This document shows positions 21,646 to 32,004 of a DNA stretch of 64,000 nucleotides, in pieces. The position numbers and the translations under genes were made by a program. Source of the stretch: Misgurnus anguillicaudatus (lineage: Eukaryota > Chordata > Actinopteri > Cypriniformes > Cobitidae); contig NC_073352.2 in NCBI RefSeq assembly GCF_027580225.2, forward strand, positions 33,777,501 through 33,841,500, in the 5' to 3' direction. The first letter of the stretch is position 1; every line of letters begins with the position of its first letter. A model generated the notes under the pieces. It was not told where the DNA came from and did not search any database. It saw only the letters and a list, made by a program, of their open reading frames with translations.

Positions 21646-21835
21646 CATTAGTAGGTCATTTGGAAAGCATCTGTGAAAGTCATAAATGTAAATAATATGA
21701 TATTAGTGGAGATGATTGTAATGGTCATGTCTTGAAATTATAGCAGTCCATACATGGTACATACATACATACAGTAATTTTGTTACAAACAATAATTTAG
21801 TTTTCCTAACATAGGGAAATAACTTGCCATTATAG

Positions 21836-23252
21836 TTAAAGGCACAATATGTAACTTTGTAATCCTGAAACGATAACAAAAGCTTCAGGGTTTCCTGCAG
21901 AAAATGTGTTAGTTAACTCTTTCCCCGCCATTGACGAGATATCTCGTCAATCAAGAGAAAACGCTTCCCCGCCAATGACGAGTATTTCCGTCTTTCCGCA
22001 AATACCGCTATTATCCACTAGGTGGCGCCATTCCGCAACTTTTTAAACCCGGAAGTATTGCCCTATGGCAAGCGGCTGCATGTCCGTGTCTGTTTTAAAG
22101 ATCGCTCTGAATGGAATCTCTATGAAAAGACTGTCACAAAAATGGAATTATTATAAAATGTGGTGTTTTTGCAGAAACCTACTCATGTTCAAAAGCTGAT
22201 TACAAAAGAACTACTCAAGGTAGGATGAAACGTTTTTTTTTTTTGTTTGTTTGAAAGCAGAGGGTCTGTTCTTTCATTTGGTATATTGTATGTTTATATA
22301 TTTGAAGAAAAACATTTTCTGGAAGGCATTAAACTTTTGTGAAAATCATGAAAAACGCTGGCGCTGGCAACTTTTTTAAAAAACGCTGGCGGTGAAAGAG
22401 TTAAGGTGGTAGGGTTGGGTGGGGGCGTGGTGTGGTCATAATGAAAATGAAAATATTTTTATTTGGAACACTCAGGTGGAACTTGATTTTGAGGAGACTA
22501 TGACAGAAAATGAACGCATACTGGATTATTAGTTAATTAAATGTTTTTGCCTCTAACAGGAATAGCTGCGTGATGAACGTGAGAACGTCTGGCGAACGAT
22601 GATAGAAAGTGCTAAATTTTTTAAAACTGATTATTTTCCACTATTAATTACATTATCTTAAAGGAATGTAACTACTGTAGCATGTAAATAATGCACATAA
22701 ATAACGTGAGCAACTTGTTCAGTTAATTTAGCCTATTCAACCTTCCAGGTAAGTTCTGTATGCTATGGTTTATCGTTTAAATAACTGATAATATTACTTT
22801 AACGTACAGACATCTATTCAGCCTGCTGTTCTGTCTGTTATTGTTTAGTTGAATAACTTGCCTTTCCAGATTAAATGTCTCTTCTTCGGCTTGGATTTTG
22901 TGAAATAATTTTCTAAATAAACGCGATGTGCGACATATATATGTTATTTTGTCTTAATGACGCATTTTTGAATGATGCGACTTATACTCCGGAGCGACTT
23001 ATAGTCCGGAAAATACGGTACAAACACCGCGGGTCTCCTTATATGGAAGTCGCCGTTATGTTTCTACAGTAGCCCTAAATGGACAAACAGTTTTACAGAG
23101 CATGTTTCGTCACTATGTTATCTTAGACGACGACATTTTTATCCTGTGGCAGCTACTGTACCGTAGCTTCTCATTGCGTTTAGGAACTGGGGTTGGTTGC
23201 AATTGGCAATCTCACCACTAGATGGCGCTAAAACCTATACTGTATCTTTCAG
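21836..23252. mobile_element. TTAA-targeted AGGTGCAGTGTGTAA-family element, decayed and multiply invaded
   Basis: The left end TTAAAGGCACAATATGTAACT and the right part (GGAAGTCGCCGTTATGTTTC...CCACTAGATGGCGC) match the intact copies at 47165 and 48385. The middle is replaced by a composite TTTCCCGCAG element starting about 21885, which itself contains the TTAA element 21917-22400. The GACTTATAGTCCGGAAAATACGG at about 22994-23018 is the end of a further insert. Confidence 0.7.
21917..22400. mobile_element. TTAA-flanked element (CTCTTTCCCCGCCA family) with provable empty site
   Basis: It starts CTCTTTCCCCGCCATTGACG and ends CGCTGGCGGTGAAAGAG between TTAA at 21913-21916 and 22401-22404. The host reads GTTAG-TTAA before it and TTAA-GGTGGTAGGGTTGGG after it. 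The same host sequence is uninterrupted at 9821-9841 (GTTAGTTAAGGTGGTAGGG). Thus exactly one TTAA was duplicated, the piggyBac-type signature. Confidence 0.92.
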
Positions 23253-23439
23253 TATTGAGTGGTGTATTTGAGTGTCGGCACGGCTTGTGATGTCATTTCT
23301 TATGAAATTGAGACTTGCAGTAAAGCTAAGGACAGTGTTCAAAGTCCTTAATGTTTTGGATTGTAAAAGTTTAGGAAAGATTTTCTCAATCACAGCTTCC
23401 AGAATCCACCTTGGATGGGCTCTCCATGGAGTCAGAGAG

Positions 23440-23725
23440 GACACGCGGAGGTGCGTCGGCTTTGCGTGTGTGTGTTTGTGTGTATTGAGGACAGCCGATT
23501 ACATCAAATGCTAGCGTGCTAATGATTAAGTGCCGTCCCCTGGCATCTGTAATCAGCGTCTGGCGTAGATTAAAAAGCTCGCTGCGCTTTCTGTCTGTCA
23601 GCTGTCTTAACTCTACAGCTGTCCTTTCCCAACAAAAAAGACAAAAACGCCCTGCTATATAATGGCTCCACCACACCGGGCCTCTCTGGCCCACTGCCAG
23701 TCCTGTGTGTGTCTGTGTGTGTGTG
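23440..23725. promoter_or_regulatory. Candidate conserved non-coding region (npm intron)
   Basis: TE-free balanced sequence with GCTAGCGTGCTAATGATTAAG (split motifs near 23510-23530), TGGCATCTGTAATCAGCG, an inverted pair around CAGCTGTC/ACAGCTGTC (23598-23625) and GCCCTGCTATATAATGG. It ends at a TGTGTG run. Its composition differs sharply from the flanking TE-rich DNA. No coding exon is supported, because no frame joins the npm exons. Assigning regulatory function is inference. Confidence 0.3.
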
Positions 23726-24332
23726 TTGTGAGTGCATTTGTCCTTTAATCTGATACCTTTTGATCTATCGCATGCTCGTCAATCGCTACGGAGGAAAAGA
23801 GGATTATTTATTTTGTTCAGAGAGCAAAAGACTGGAAGACATTGTTCGTTACTTAGTGTTCCTCATTCTCCTTCTGCTTTCATCTGGCATAACCAAAAGT
23901 TCTGGAGTCTCTTGAGGGTCGGTCACCTTTTCATCTTGAAACCGAACTGGGTTCGGGTCACAATGGGTCCACAGTGACACGATTGAGGGTATTTTTTTTA
24001 CACTCGAGTCCACCTCAAAATACTTTTGGCTTTTAGTCCACCTTCACTGGTATTACACTTTCTGAAGTATTTATTCTCCTAAAGTAAGAAATATAAATTC
24101 TTCAGATGGTAAAGTTTGTCAGTAAAGCCTAAGGGGAGGAACTTTGAGTATCAAGACGTAGTTTATCATGGTTTTTGTTTAAGCCGGGGTAAGTTGTCAC
24201 AAGTGATCATTCTCTATTAATTAGCCTACAACTCTGTAATGAGATAAAATATAAAAAATGTAATGAATACAAGAAATGTTCTCAAGACTTTATTCTTTAA
24301 TTTGGTATGTGATTTATACCATTGTGATTTAG

Positions 24333-26360
24333 TGCTGGGCGATAATTCGATAACGATAATTTTGCCGATATAAATTTTCCCGATAAAACGATAACGACAG
24401 TTCGGTAAGTGATCGATAATGTTCACGCACTGTGCGTAATGTTGCGCAAGCACTTCTGGATACGGCACGCGCTCTTGGTTTACAATCACAGTGTCAGTTA
24501 GACTTGAAGGAGTGGAAGATGAGGCAAGTTATTTATTTATTAGTAGAGCCCTATAATTTTCGCGATGCCGATAACGCAAATGGCATCCAAATGCGTGTAA
24601 ACATTTTTCTTTTGCGTAATGTTGGACATGCAAACAGTTTTTATCAAAGCCGGGAACACAGCAGACAAAATAGGTACAGTATACTGTACTTTCTTTCAGC
24701 GTCCGCCTTGTGCGTGCACACGTCCGCACAGCTGTAAATGTATTTTTACAGGACATTCACAAATTCAGGAAACTGAGGAAAAACAGCAGATGTATGAGTG
24801 TACGTGATGCTCTTAACATCCATTTATAAGCCTGTATAGCTTGTGCACTCAAAAAAAATGTTTGTTCATTCAACATAATTGAATTAAGGAAAACTTTTCC
24901 ACGAAATTAGTTTAGACTTGTACAACAAGAATACAATAAGTTAATTTAAACAAATAATCTTTTGTTGCACCAACTTAATAAATATATTTTCATTGCTCAT
25001 AAAAATATCTTGTTCAATAAACTTAATTCAATTAAACTTTTCCACCCAATTAATTCTGGTCTGTTCAACAAAGACAAAATAAGTTCATTCAAGCAAAAAA
25101 GTCTAGTTAAACCAATTGTCCGTTTCTATATAACACTAATTAGCATAAGCACACGTTAGCATGCTAATGACACATTGGTTGAACATGTGAGAAGAGACAC
25201 ATGTTAGTGCTCTTTAAAAGAACTACGTACGTCACATCCACAACTTAACCACAAGCGCCACTCTTCTGCACGATGGTAACCAAACAATTCGTAAAAATAT
25301 AACACAAACTCTTCTAAATCAATAAGATAAACCAACATTAAACACTATGAAGTCTTTCTCTTTACCTAAAAATGCATAAAATAACACTTAATTTAAAAGA
25401 ATACTCTCCAAAGGCAGTTGCATGCAAAGCATGCTGGGAAATACAGATTCACGGCCCAGTAAGCAATAGCAACAAAAATCATTAATGTGCTCCCAATATA
25501 AAATGATTTAGCTCATGTAATTTTTTTAAATTTAAGCAGATTGACCATTATAAAAATAGGTTGAGACAAAAAAAATAAAAAATTGTGTTGTATTAACTTG
25601 TTTCATTTAAGTAAATTAGACAAGGTGCAAAAATATTTTTTTTGAGTGTGTAAAACACACACGTGATCACTGAACTAAGTTTTCTTTCTTGTTTAAGTGA
25701 CCATAAACAGCTGGATATTACTCAGTATATTAAAACTTAAAGCAGTCTGTCTTGGGTCTTAAAGGAACACGCCCACATTTTGGGAATTTAGCTTATTCAC
25801 CGTATCCCCCAGAGTTAGATAAGTCCATACATACCTTTCTCATCTCTGTGCGTGCTGTAACTCTGTTTGACGCAGCCCCCGCTAGCTTAGCTTAGCACAA
25901 AGACTGGAAGTAAATGGCTCCAGCTAGCATACTGCTCCAAATAAGTGACAAAATAACGCGAAAATTTTCCTATTTAGGTGTTGTAATTTGTATAGTCACA
26001 GCATGAACAAATAACAAGGTCATATGAGACACAGCCATCTTTTAACAGTATACATACTGGGAACTATATTCTCAGAAGGCGCAGCACTGCTACTTGGGCA
26101 GTAGCCTGCTGCTTTCTGTGTCATTTCATAGCAAATATATTTACATTTAATACAGATGCCTGAACATTAAATCAAGATTTTAGTATTTGTATTTGTCATG
26201 TTCTGAATAAAAAATAGTTTAAAACCATTATTAACTGTCTGGTTATTACAATTTTCATTCAGGAGCAAAAATCTGCCTTTAAATTTGACAGGAATAAAGA
26301 TTTGTTATTTATCATGATAATTATCGATATCGACTGATATGGAAAAAATTTCTTGATAAT
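24333..26360. mobile_element. GGGCGATAATTCGATAACGATA-type repeat with nested inserts
   Basis: Left: GCTGGGCGATAATTCGATAA; right: ATAATTATCGATATCGACTG. Nested inside are 24846-25650, bounded by CACTCAAAAAAAATGT and ATTTTTTTTGAGTGTG, and from about 25758 a TTAAAGGAACACGCCCACAT repeat. Boundaries are approximate; no coding domain recognised. Confidence 0.55.
24846..25650. mobile_element. CACTCAAAAAAAAT-ended MITE
   Basis: Inverted ends CACTCAAAAAAAAT (about 24846) and ATATTTTTTTTGAGTGTG (about 25632-25650). The interior repeats TTCATTCAACATAATTGAAT/ATTAACTTGTTTCATTTAAG-like words toward both ends. It is about 800 bp with no convincing frame; the ORF at 24962-25159 is low-complexity. Confidence 0.65.
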
Positions 26361-26719
26361 TTTTTCGCATTTATTTTATCATTGAGGATTTCTTAAAAAA
26401 ATGTAAAAATCTCGTCTCGTTCTCCTGAACCCAATCTCGCGTCTCGTCTCGTCTCGTAGATTAAGTGTCTAATCACACCTTTAGTGCTCAGTAAATGTTA
26501 GACAGTGTGAAAAGTGTGACAACTTACCCCGCTCTCCCCTACTAGTCATTTCTGTAGTCTATAATTTATCAGCTTATTCAAAACCGGAGATGCTCACATA
26601 TTTTATAAAATCAAAAATACATTTTATTTTCATAAATAAAACTAGCTAATGTTGGGATATGTACTTTAACCATGATATAAAAACTTTACAATGCATGTCA
26701 GAAGAAACTAAACGGGTCT

Positions 26720-27046
26720 TAACGGTATTTTTTCTTTATTGAGATTCATACATCATCGGTGAAAGCTGAATAAATAAGCTTTCCAGTAATGTATGGTAAG
26801 GATTGGACAACAATTTGAAGATCTGAGGGTGCAAAAAATAAATATTTACAAAATCGCCTTTACAGTCCTCAACAACACGTATAACTATATGATATATTTA
26901 CGGTAGGAAATTTACATAAATATCTTCATGGAACATCTTTACTTAATATCCTTATGATTTTTGCCATTAAAAAGAGATCATTTTAACCCATGCAATGTTT
27001 TGTTGGCTTTTGCTACAAATATACCCGTGCAACCAGGGTCACATAT
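26720..27046 (-). mobile_element. TATGTGACCCTGG host repeat, uninterrupted minus-strand copy
   Basis: On the minus strand it starts ATATGTGACCCTGGTTGCAC and continues through GCATGGGTTAAAATG, ATCATAAGGATATTAAGTAAAG and TTGCACCCTCAGATC. It spans both sites where the copy at 2882 was invaded, in an uninvaded state. Confidence 0.75.
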
Positions 27047-27439
27047 TCAGACCACCTAATTTACATGTAGTATACACTACCATTACGGACTGAACATGCA
27101 TGACCCCGCAAGATGGTCTCAGTTTGGTTTGTTTATTCCCATACAAGCCCAAATTCTTACTCTCAGAGCCCTAAATGATCCATCAGTCAGTGCATTACAG
27201 GTGATGCTGCCGTTTCTGTAGCAGTTTCTGCAGATCTTTCTTGCGCACACACACACTTTTTCTCACTCTTTCTGTTTCTCTCTCACTGTGAAAACACGAC
27301 TCTGTCCATCAATGTAACCCTGCAATCAGTGTGGATTCCTGGCTGGGCTGCGTGCATGGACAGGCCAGTGTGTGCATGTGCATACGTTTACATCAGCATG
27401 CAACAGAGGGACAGTATATCACATCAAAGCCGGACACAC

Positions 27440-27466
27440 ACCTGTGCCCAATGAGCATGCACACAA

Positions 27467-27497
<31 letters not shown>

Positions 27498-28020
27498 TGC
27501 TCTCATAGTGGGTGGACACCAGATTCTTTAGTGAAGTTGTAATATTACAGACATTTACCCCTACAATCCCTCTGACCCTCTTTATGTGACCAAACTTCAG
27601 CAGACACATAAAACATTTTCCCTTAAAACGTGCCAACAAAATCTCTTTCCCTCCAAGTTGGAGGCGTTTAGCTGGTGCGGAATTGATATGACGGTAACAA
27701 AGATCATAGCGTGAATTGTTTGCAGATGCCAGTGCTTTGATTATCTAGTGTTAAAAAATTCATAGTTTAAACGTGGCTTCATGTCCTAGTTTTAATCGTG
27801 CTGATGTGTTCGGTTGTTTGATATATCTTGACGTTTTTTTATTTTAAAATGTAACTGCATTATTGTGTTACTTTTTTAATTTTGCATAGTTGTTTTTTTA
27901 TGGAATACAATGCATGCCTTCTGCTTTACATTTTTATAATCTCTCTCTCTCACTATCTTTCTTTCCTTCTCTTTGTTTCTCGCTATCTCTCTTTCCTTTT
28001 TTCTTTTTCTCCCTCTCTCA
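27440..28020. repeat. Simple repeats: (CA)n and (CT)n
   Basis: CA/CATA-rich tract at about 27462-27498 and a CT/TTTC-rich tract at 27942-28020. They create the His/Thr-rich and Ser/Leu-rich open frames seen here, which are not genes. The sequence between them is unassigned intron. Confidence 0.8.
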
Positions 28021-28411
28021 GGGAACCCAAATGTTGTGCTTGGCTTGCAGGTGTTTTCTAAATTCGGGTATTTTTAAGTGTTTGTCTCCCCGACACAGTT
28101 TGCATATCGTGACGATAGCGTTGCACTGTTTTCATTGAAAATATATTTTTTGTGTTGCGGTTCCAGTGAAAATACGTTTTGGGGAAGGGAAAGTTTTTAC
28201 ACTTCCATCTGAAGTAAATCATTCGGTTAAAAAATAGCAGTAATGCAGGTCACGGGACTGAAAAAGTTAATCATTCTGCATTTGGCAGATACTTTTACAC
28301 AAAGCAACTTACAGTGTATGTACTTACTCAGTGTGTGCATTCTCTGGGATTCCAACCAATGCCGTTTCCATGTTACTATACTCCCCTTACTTACAAAAAA
28401 TTATCGGATTA

Positions 28412-29099
28412 TCAGGGTTCCCACACCTTAGTTAACTTCAAATTCAAGGACCTTTCAAGGACTTTCCACATCCAATACCCTTAAATTCAAGGACTAAATG
28501 TGGGGACACATTTCAAGTGAGAGCAAGGTTTCATCGTGTTACCTTTTAAGATACATTGTTACAGTTCCCTTTTGAGGGAGCTTGCGTTGCGTCACTGCGG
28601 TGACACTTTGGGGACGCCTCCAGGGTGCGTCTGAATGTGTATATCAAATTCAACCAATGATGAGACTTAACGACAAAGACAGGGTGACGCGGTAGCCAGG
28701 AAGTATATCGCTATCTGAAATATTGCCAAAGACGGTGTTACAGGGACACAGGAAGTATGGTAAGGGAGACGCAACAGTTACATACGTAATCCGAGACGTT
28801 TTCATGTGTCAAACACAACTATGCAAAAAAGCATTTTGGTATGAATCAACATTCCCACACAGAAGATATAAGCATTTAAAGCCAACAGTTTAGCACGTCA
28901 AGAATTTTTATGAAATTATCCTACACTACACACGGAATAATATGGATTTTTTTCCCCAGAAAACTTCTTGCATAAAATAGATTCAAGCACTTTTAATTAC
29001 CTGTATCTATGTATGTATATTTTCAAAAACGTCCCAGGACCTTCCCAGGGAATTATTTCTCCCAGATTCACAAACTTTCAAGGACCCGTGGGAACCCTG
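28412..29099. mobile_element. CAGGGTTCCCAC-ended element, copy 1
   Basis: The ends CAGGGTTCCCACACCTTAG and GACCCGTGGGAACCCTG are inverted; GATTAT flanks both sides (6-7 bp). It contains CCTTTCAAGGACTTTCCA and an inner segment with GCGTCACTGCGGTGACACTT. Copy 2 lies at 50422-51161. Confidence 0.7.
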
Positions 29100-29462
29100 G
29101 ATTATGGACAAAGCCATCGTTTTATTGCCACCATCCTACTTGTCTTTATTAGACCCAAAGGGGCGGTTTCCCGGACAGGGATTAGACTAGTCCTAGACTA
29201 AAATAAATGTAAGAGCTGTCTAAACAAAAAACAGCGGCCCCCCGAAGAAAATTTGTGACAAAAAACTGTTCTAAACTCAACATTTAACACATATTAAATT
29301 ATACAAAAAAGTAGTGCTTTCGGTTAGTAGCCTTATTTTTTGATGTTTAATTACACAGAATTCGTGATAAATTAATGTATTTGATAAAATGTCATAAAAC
29401 TGGGGCCCCCCTGGCACCATCTCGCGGCCCCCCTGGGGGCCCCGCCCCCCAGTTTGAAAACC

Positions 29463-30117
29463 CCTGCACTAGATGGCTTATCCAATTTATGAAAAAAGTG
29501 AAGCCGAAACCTTATTTACTAATTTTAAACTCTGTGTATGTTTTGATAATCGTTCTGAATCTGATCTCTAACGGTACATTCACACGGGGCGTAAGCGTTG
29601 ACGCTTCCCATTTACTTTTAATGGATGACGTCATGCGTTGCCGAACTGAATTGTGTATCCGTCTGCACCGCGTCGCTGCCGTTGCTTGCGTAACATTTCT
29701 CAACTTTTCAAGCGGCAACGCGTGCGTCGGCCAATGAGATCACCTTATGCAAATAACCTAGGTAGAGCCAGCCAATTACGTTTATGGAAGACCGGAGCAT
29801 AGGTTGCGGCCCCTGTGATTGGCTGTTGGCCATGCTTCAGACAAGCCTTCCGTTAAGCGTTAACGCTTGTGCCCTGTGTGAATTTACCGTAAAAAAATTC
29901 ACAAAAATGCAATTTTTTCAGCTTTTTGAGAGTTTATAAGCAGAGAAAAAAAATTATTGTAACGTTTTTTCTCGTTTTGTTTGTTTGTTTGTTAGCAGAG
30001 GGTCTGTTGTTTCATTTGATATATTTGTATGTTTATATATTTTCCTGGAAGGCATTTTGTGAAAATCACCAAAAATGCTCGTGGGCAACTTTTCCAAAAA
30101 TGGCTGGCGGCAAATGA
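29463..30117. mobile_element. CTCTTTCCCCGCCA-family fragment carrying a nested MITE
   Basis: The right end (GGCTGGCGGCAAATGAGTTAA at 30101-30121) and the interior (GCAGAGGGTCTGTTGTTTCA) match the TTAA family; the left end is lost. The insert 29572-29890 has inverted ends ACGGTACATTCACACGGGGC and GCCCTGTGTGAATTTACCGT. The fragment ends only 62 bp before the next npm exon. Confidence 0.7.
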
Positions 30118-30182
30118 GTTAATGTGGTTTATAAAAACCTACTTCCTTACTTTATTCATCATGCGATTTATCTCATTCACAG

Positions 30183-30290
30183 ACACCACAGAAGGTAAAA
30201 GACAAGTCTGCGGCAGGGTCGTCCGGAAAGTCTCCCAGCGCTCCGGACCTGAGTGAGATCAAAAACAAACTGGCATCGGCGGCTAAAGAG
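30183..30290 (+). CDS. npm4: Nucleophosmin-family gene, linker exon leading into C-terminal domain
   Basis: This 108 bp exon (36 codons, phase 0) encodes TPQKVKDKSAAGSSGKSPSA followed by PDLSEIKNKLASAAKE. The second half aligns with NPM1 KGPSSVEDIKAKMQASIEK, the helix-prone stretch before the C-terminal domain. The acceptor is CATTCACAG (ends 30182) and the donor GTACGC (30291). It comes after the 16.8 kb intron yet keeps frame. Confidence 0.92.
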
Positions 30291-30339
30291 GTACGCTTAC
30301 AACGCAACATATTTTGTACCAAGGTGTGTCTCTCCGCTA

Positions 30340-30665
30340 ACAATGTTTGCATTACTCTTGATTTAGTTGGTAATCACACACGTGCAGTCGCTTTAGCCAA
30401 AGCCCTGACATACAAACAAATGCGTACACATGCCATGCATTAAGCAGGCCAGCTCAGCAAAGCATTGGGTGGTCAAATATTAATGAGGTGTCTTAGTATC
30501 AAGACTGTGGCCTGGGGGAATGACCACCCATATGACATCACCAAATCGGCCATGTGCCGGGATTAACCCGCCTTCCTGAGCCCACCTGCTTGCTCACTTC
30601 CTCAATCAACTAAACACCCGGATTCATCCACCACCCCGGACCACTAACTGCATATGGAGACCACC
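30340..30665. promoter_or_regulatory. Candidate conserved non-coding region between npm exons
   Basis: TE-free, balanced composition directly after the exon. It contains GGTGGTCAAATATTAATGAG (about 30470-30489), TCAAGACTGTGGCC, GAATGACCACCCATATGAC and an inverted GGTGGTC/GACCACC pair about 55 bp apart. It resembles vertebrate non-coding elements in texture, but conservation could not be tested here. Confidence 0.3.
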
Positions 30666-31209
30666 ACTGTCTTTGCCTTCATCATCGATCACTAGATTTA
30701 TGTCTGATTCAATAAACATTGTTAGTTCACTCTCCCATAAACAAAAACGTGATGATCAAGATAATTTAATCTATTGAGGTTTTTTGTAGTCGTAAATGTA
30801 ACGTATGTTTTCCATTTGTTTACACAGTGTGGTAATTGACAAAAATGTCGTAGATTCTCTAGTTTGAGAAAAGCCTTAAAACCTCCAGAAACATAAGACC
30901 AACTGATTAGTATGTCGTAATATCTAGTTTGAAGCTGTAAGTATTCAGCGGATGGGTCGCGTCGAGCAGATCGATGATTTGTGTTGGTGTGATTTCATTT
31001 GGTCTGCTGTAGATAAGGCGAAGTGGAATTACAGTAAAGGCCACAAAAATATGCGTTCACTGAAGTGCGTCCAACGCCGAACGACTCGCCCTGTTCATCA
31101 GCACAGCAGAGCTCTGGCTCGCGGTCAAAATGATCTCAACACTTAGCAGAGAAACAAAAGTGATGAAAAGAGCCATTTCATTTTTTCACAGATATGTTTT
31201 TCTCCACAG

Positions 31210-31284
31210 GGGAGGCCGCTTCCAAAAACGGAACAGAAGTTTGAGAACTACGCTAAAAGCTCATTCAAGATCTCCGATAAACAA
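31210..31284 (+). CDS. npm4: Nucleophosmin-family gene, C-terminal domain exon (helices 1-2)
   Basis: This 75 bp exon encodes GRPLPKTEQKFENYAKSSFK followed by ISDKQ. It matches NPM1 [25 protein letters not shown], including the exon boundary. This domain binds G-rich nucleic acid and directs nucleolar retention in NPM1. The acceptor is TCTCCACAG and the donor GTGAGT. Confidence 0.95.
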
Positions 31285-31574
31285 GTGAGTATCACGGCTT
31301 TTGTAAAGCGCCGTCGCTCTTTGGCTAGTTTATAGTGCAAAAACACGCGTACACCCTTGAAAACAATTTTGGCCCTGTCAAAATCGAGAAAGACTTCTAA
31401 GAGGTCTTTTAAATGTAAGAAATGACAGAGTGCACTTACGGTGCACTTAAGAGATTAAGTGAGTAACTGTTCAGACGGCAAGAGAAATATTAAAGCATTA
31501 GGTAGGTAGAATAGAAATATTGTATAGAAACAGAATGCAGATCTCATTGTACATTGTGTTTTTTTGTGTGTTAA

Positions 31575-31990
31575 GGTCCTTTCACTCCAAACAAAATAAA
31601 AAATATAAACTATAGCGATACAGCACCTTTGTTACAGCGCGAGTTGTTAAATATCGCTCCTCAACTTGGTCCATCTTTGTTTTTACCTTCGCAAGCGGAA
31701 ATGCATATGAGGAATGCGACGTGACGGAACTGATGCATAGTTACATTTTTTTAAAGAGGTACATGTTAGGGTTTGCTTCTATGCTTAGGCTACGACGTTC
31801 CAACGCAGCATAAGTATAATTGGACTTTATTCCAGTAACCCTCAGCCAATAAGAAATCAAGAAAAAAACAATGCTGTCAAAAAGATCTGCAAAGACAACT
31901 ACATCTGCTGTATTATATGTGCCAGACCAGTAGATGGCGGTGTTACTTTGTAAAGAAATACTACAAACTTACACACATACGCATTCCTCT
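31575..31990. repeat. Interspersed repeat with CGCAAGCGGAAATGC core
   Basis: Shares an ordered block with 52050-52180: an AGCGA...TTTGTTACAG-like start, CTCAACTTGGTCC/TTCAACTTGGTTCC and CGCAAGCGGAAATGC, followed by GAATGCGAC/GAAATGCGAC. The ends are not clearly defined here. Confidence 0.5.
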
Positions 31991-32004
31991 ACAGAGCTAT
32001 AAAT

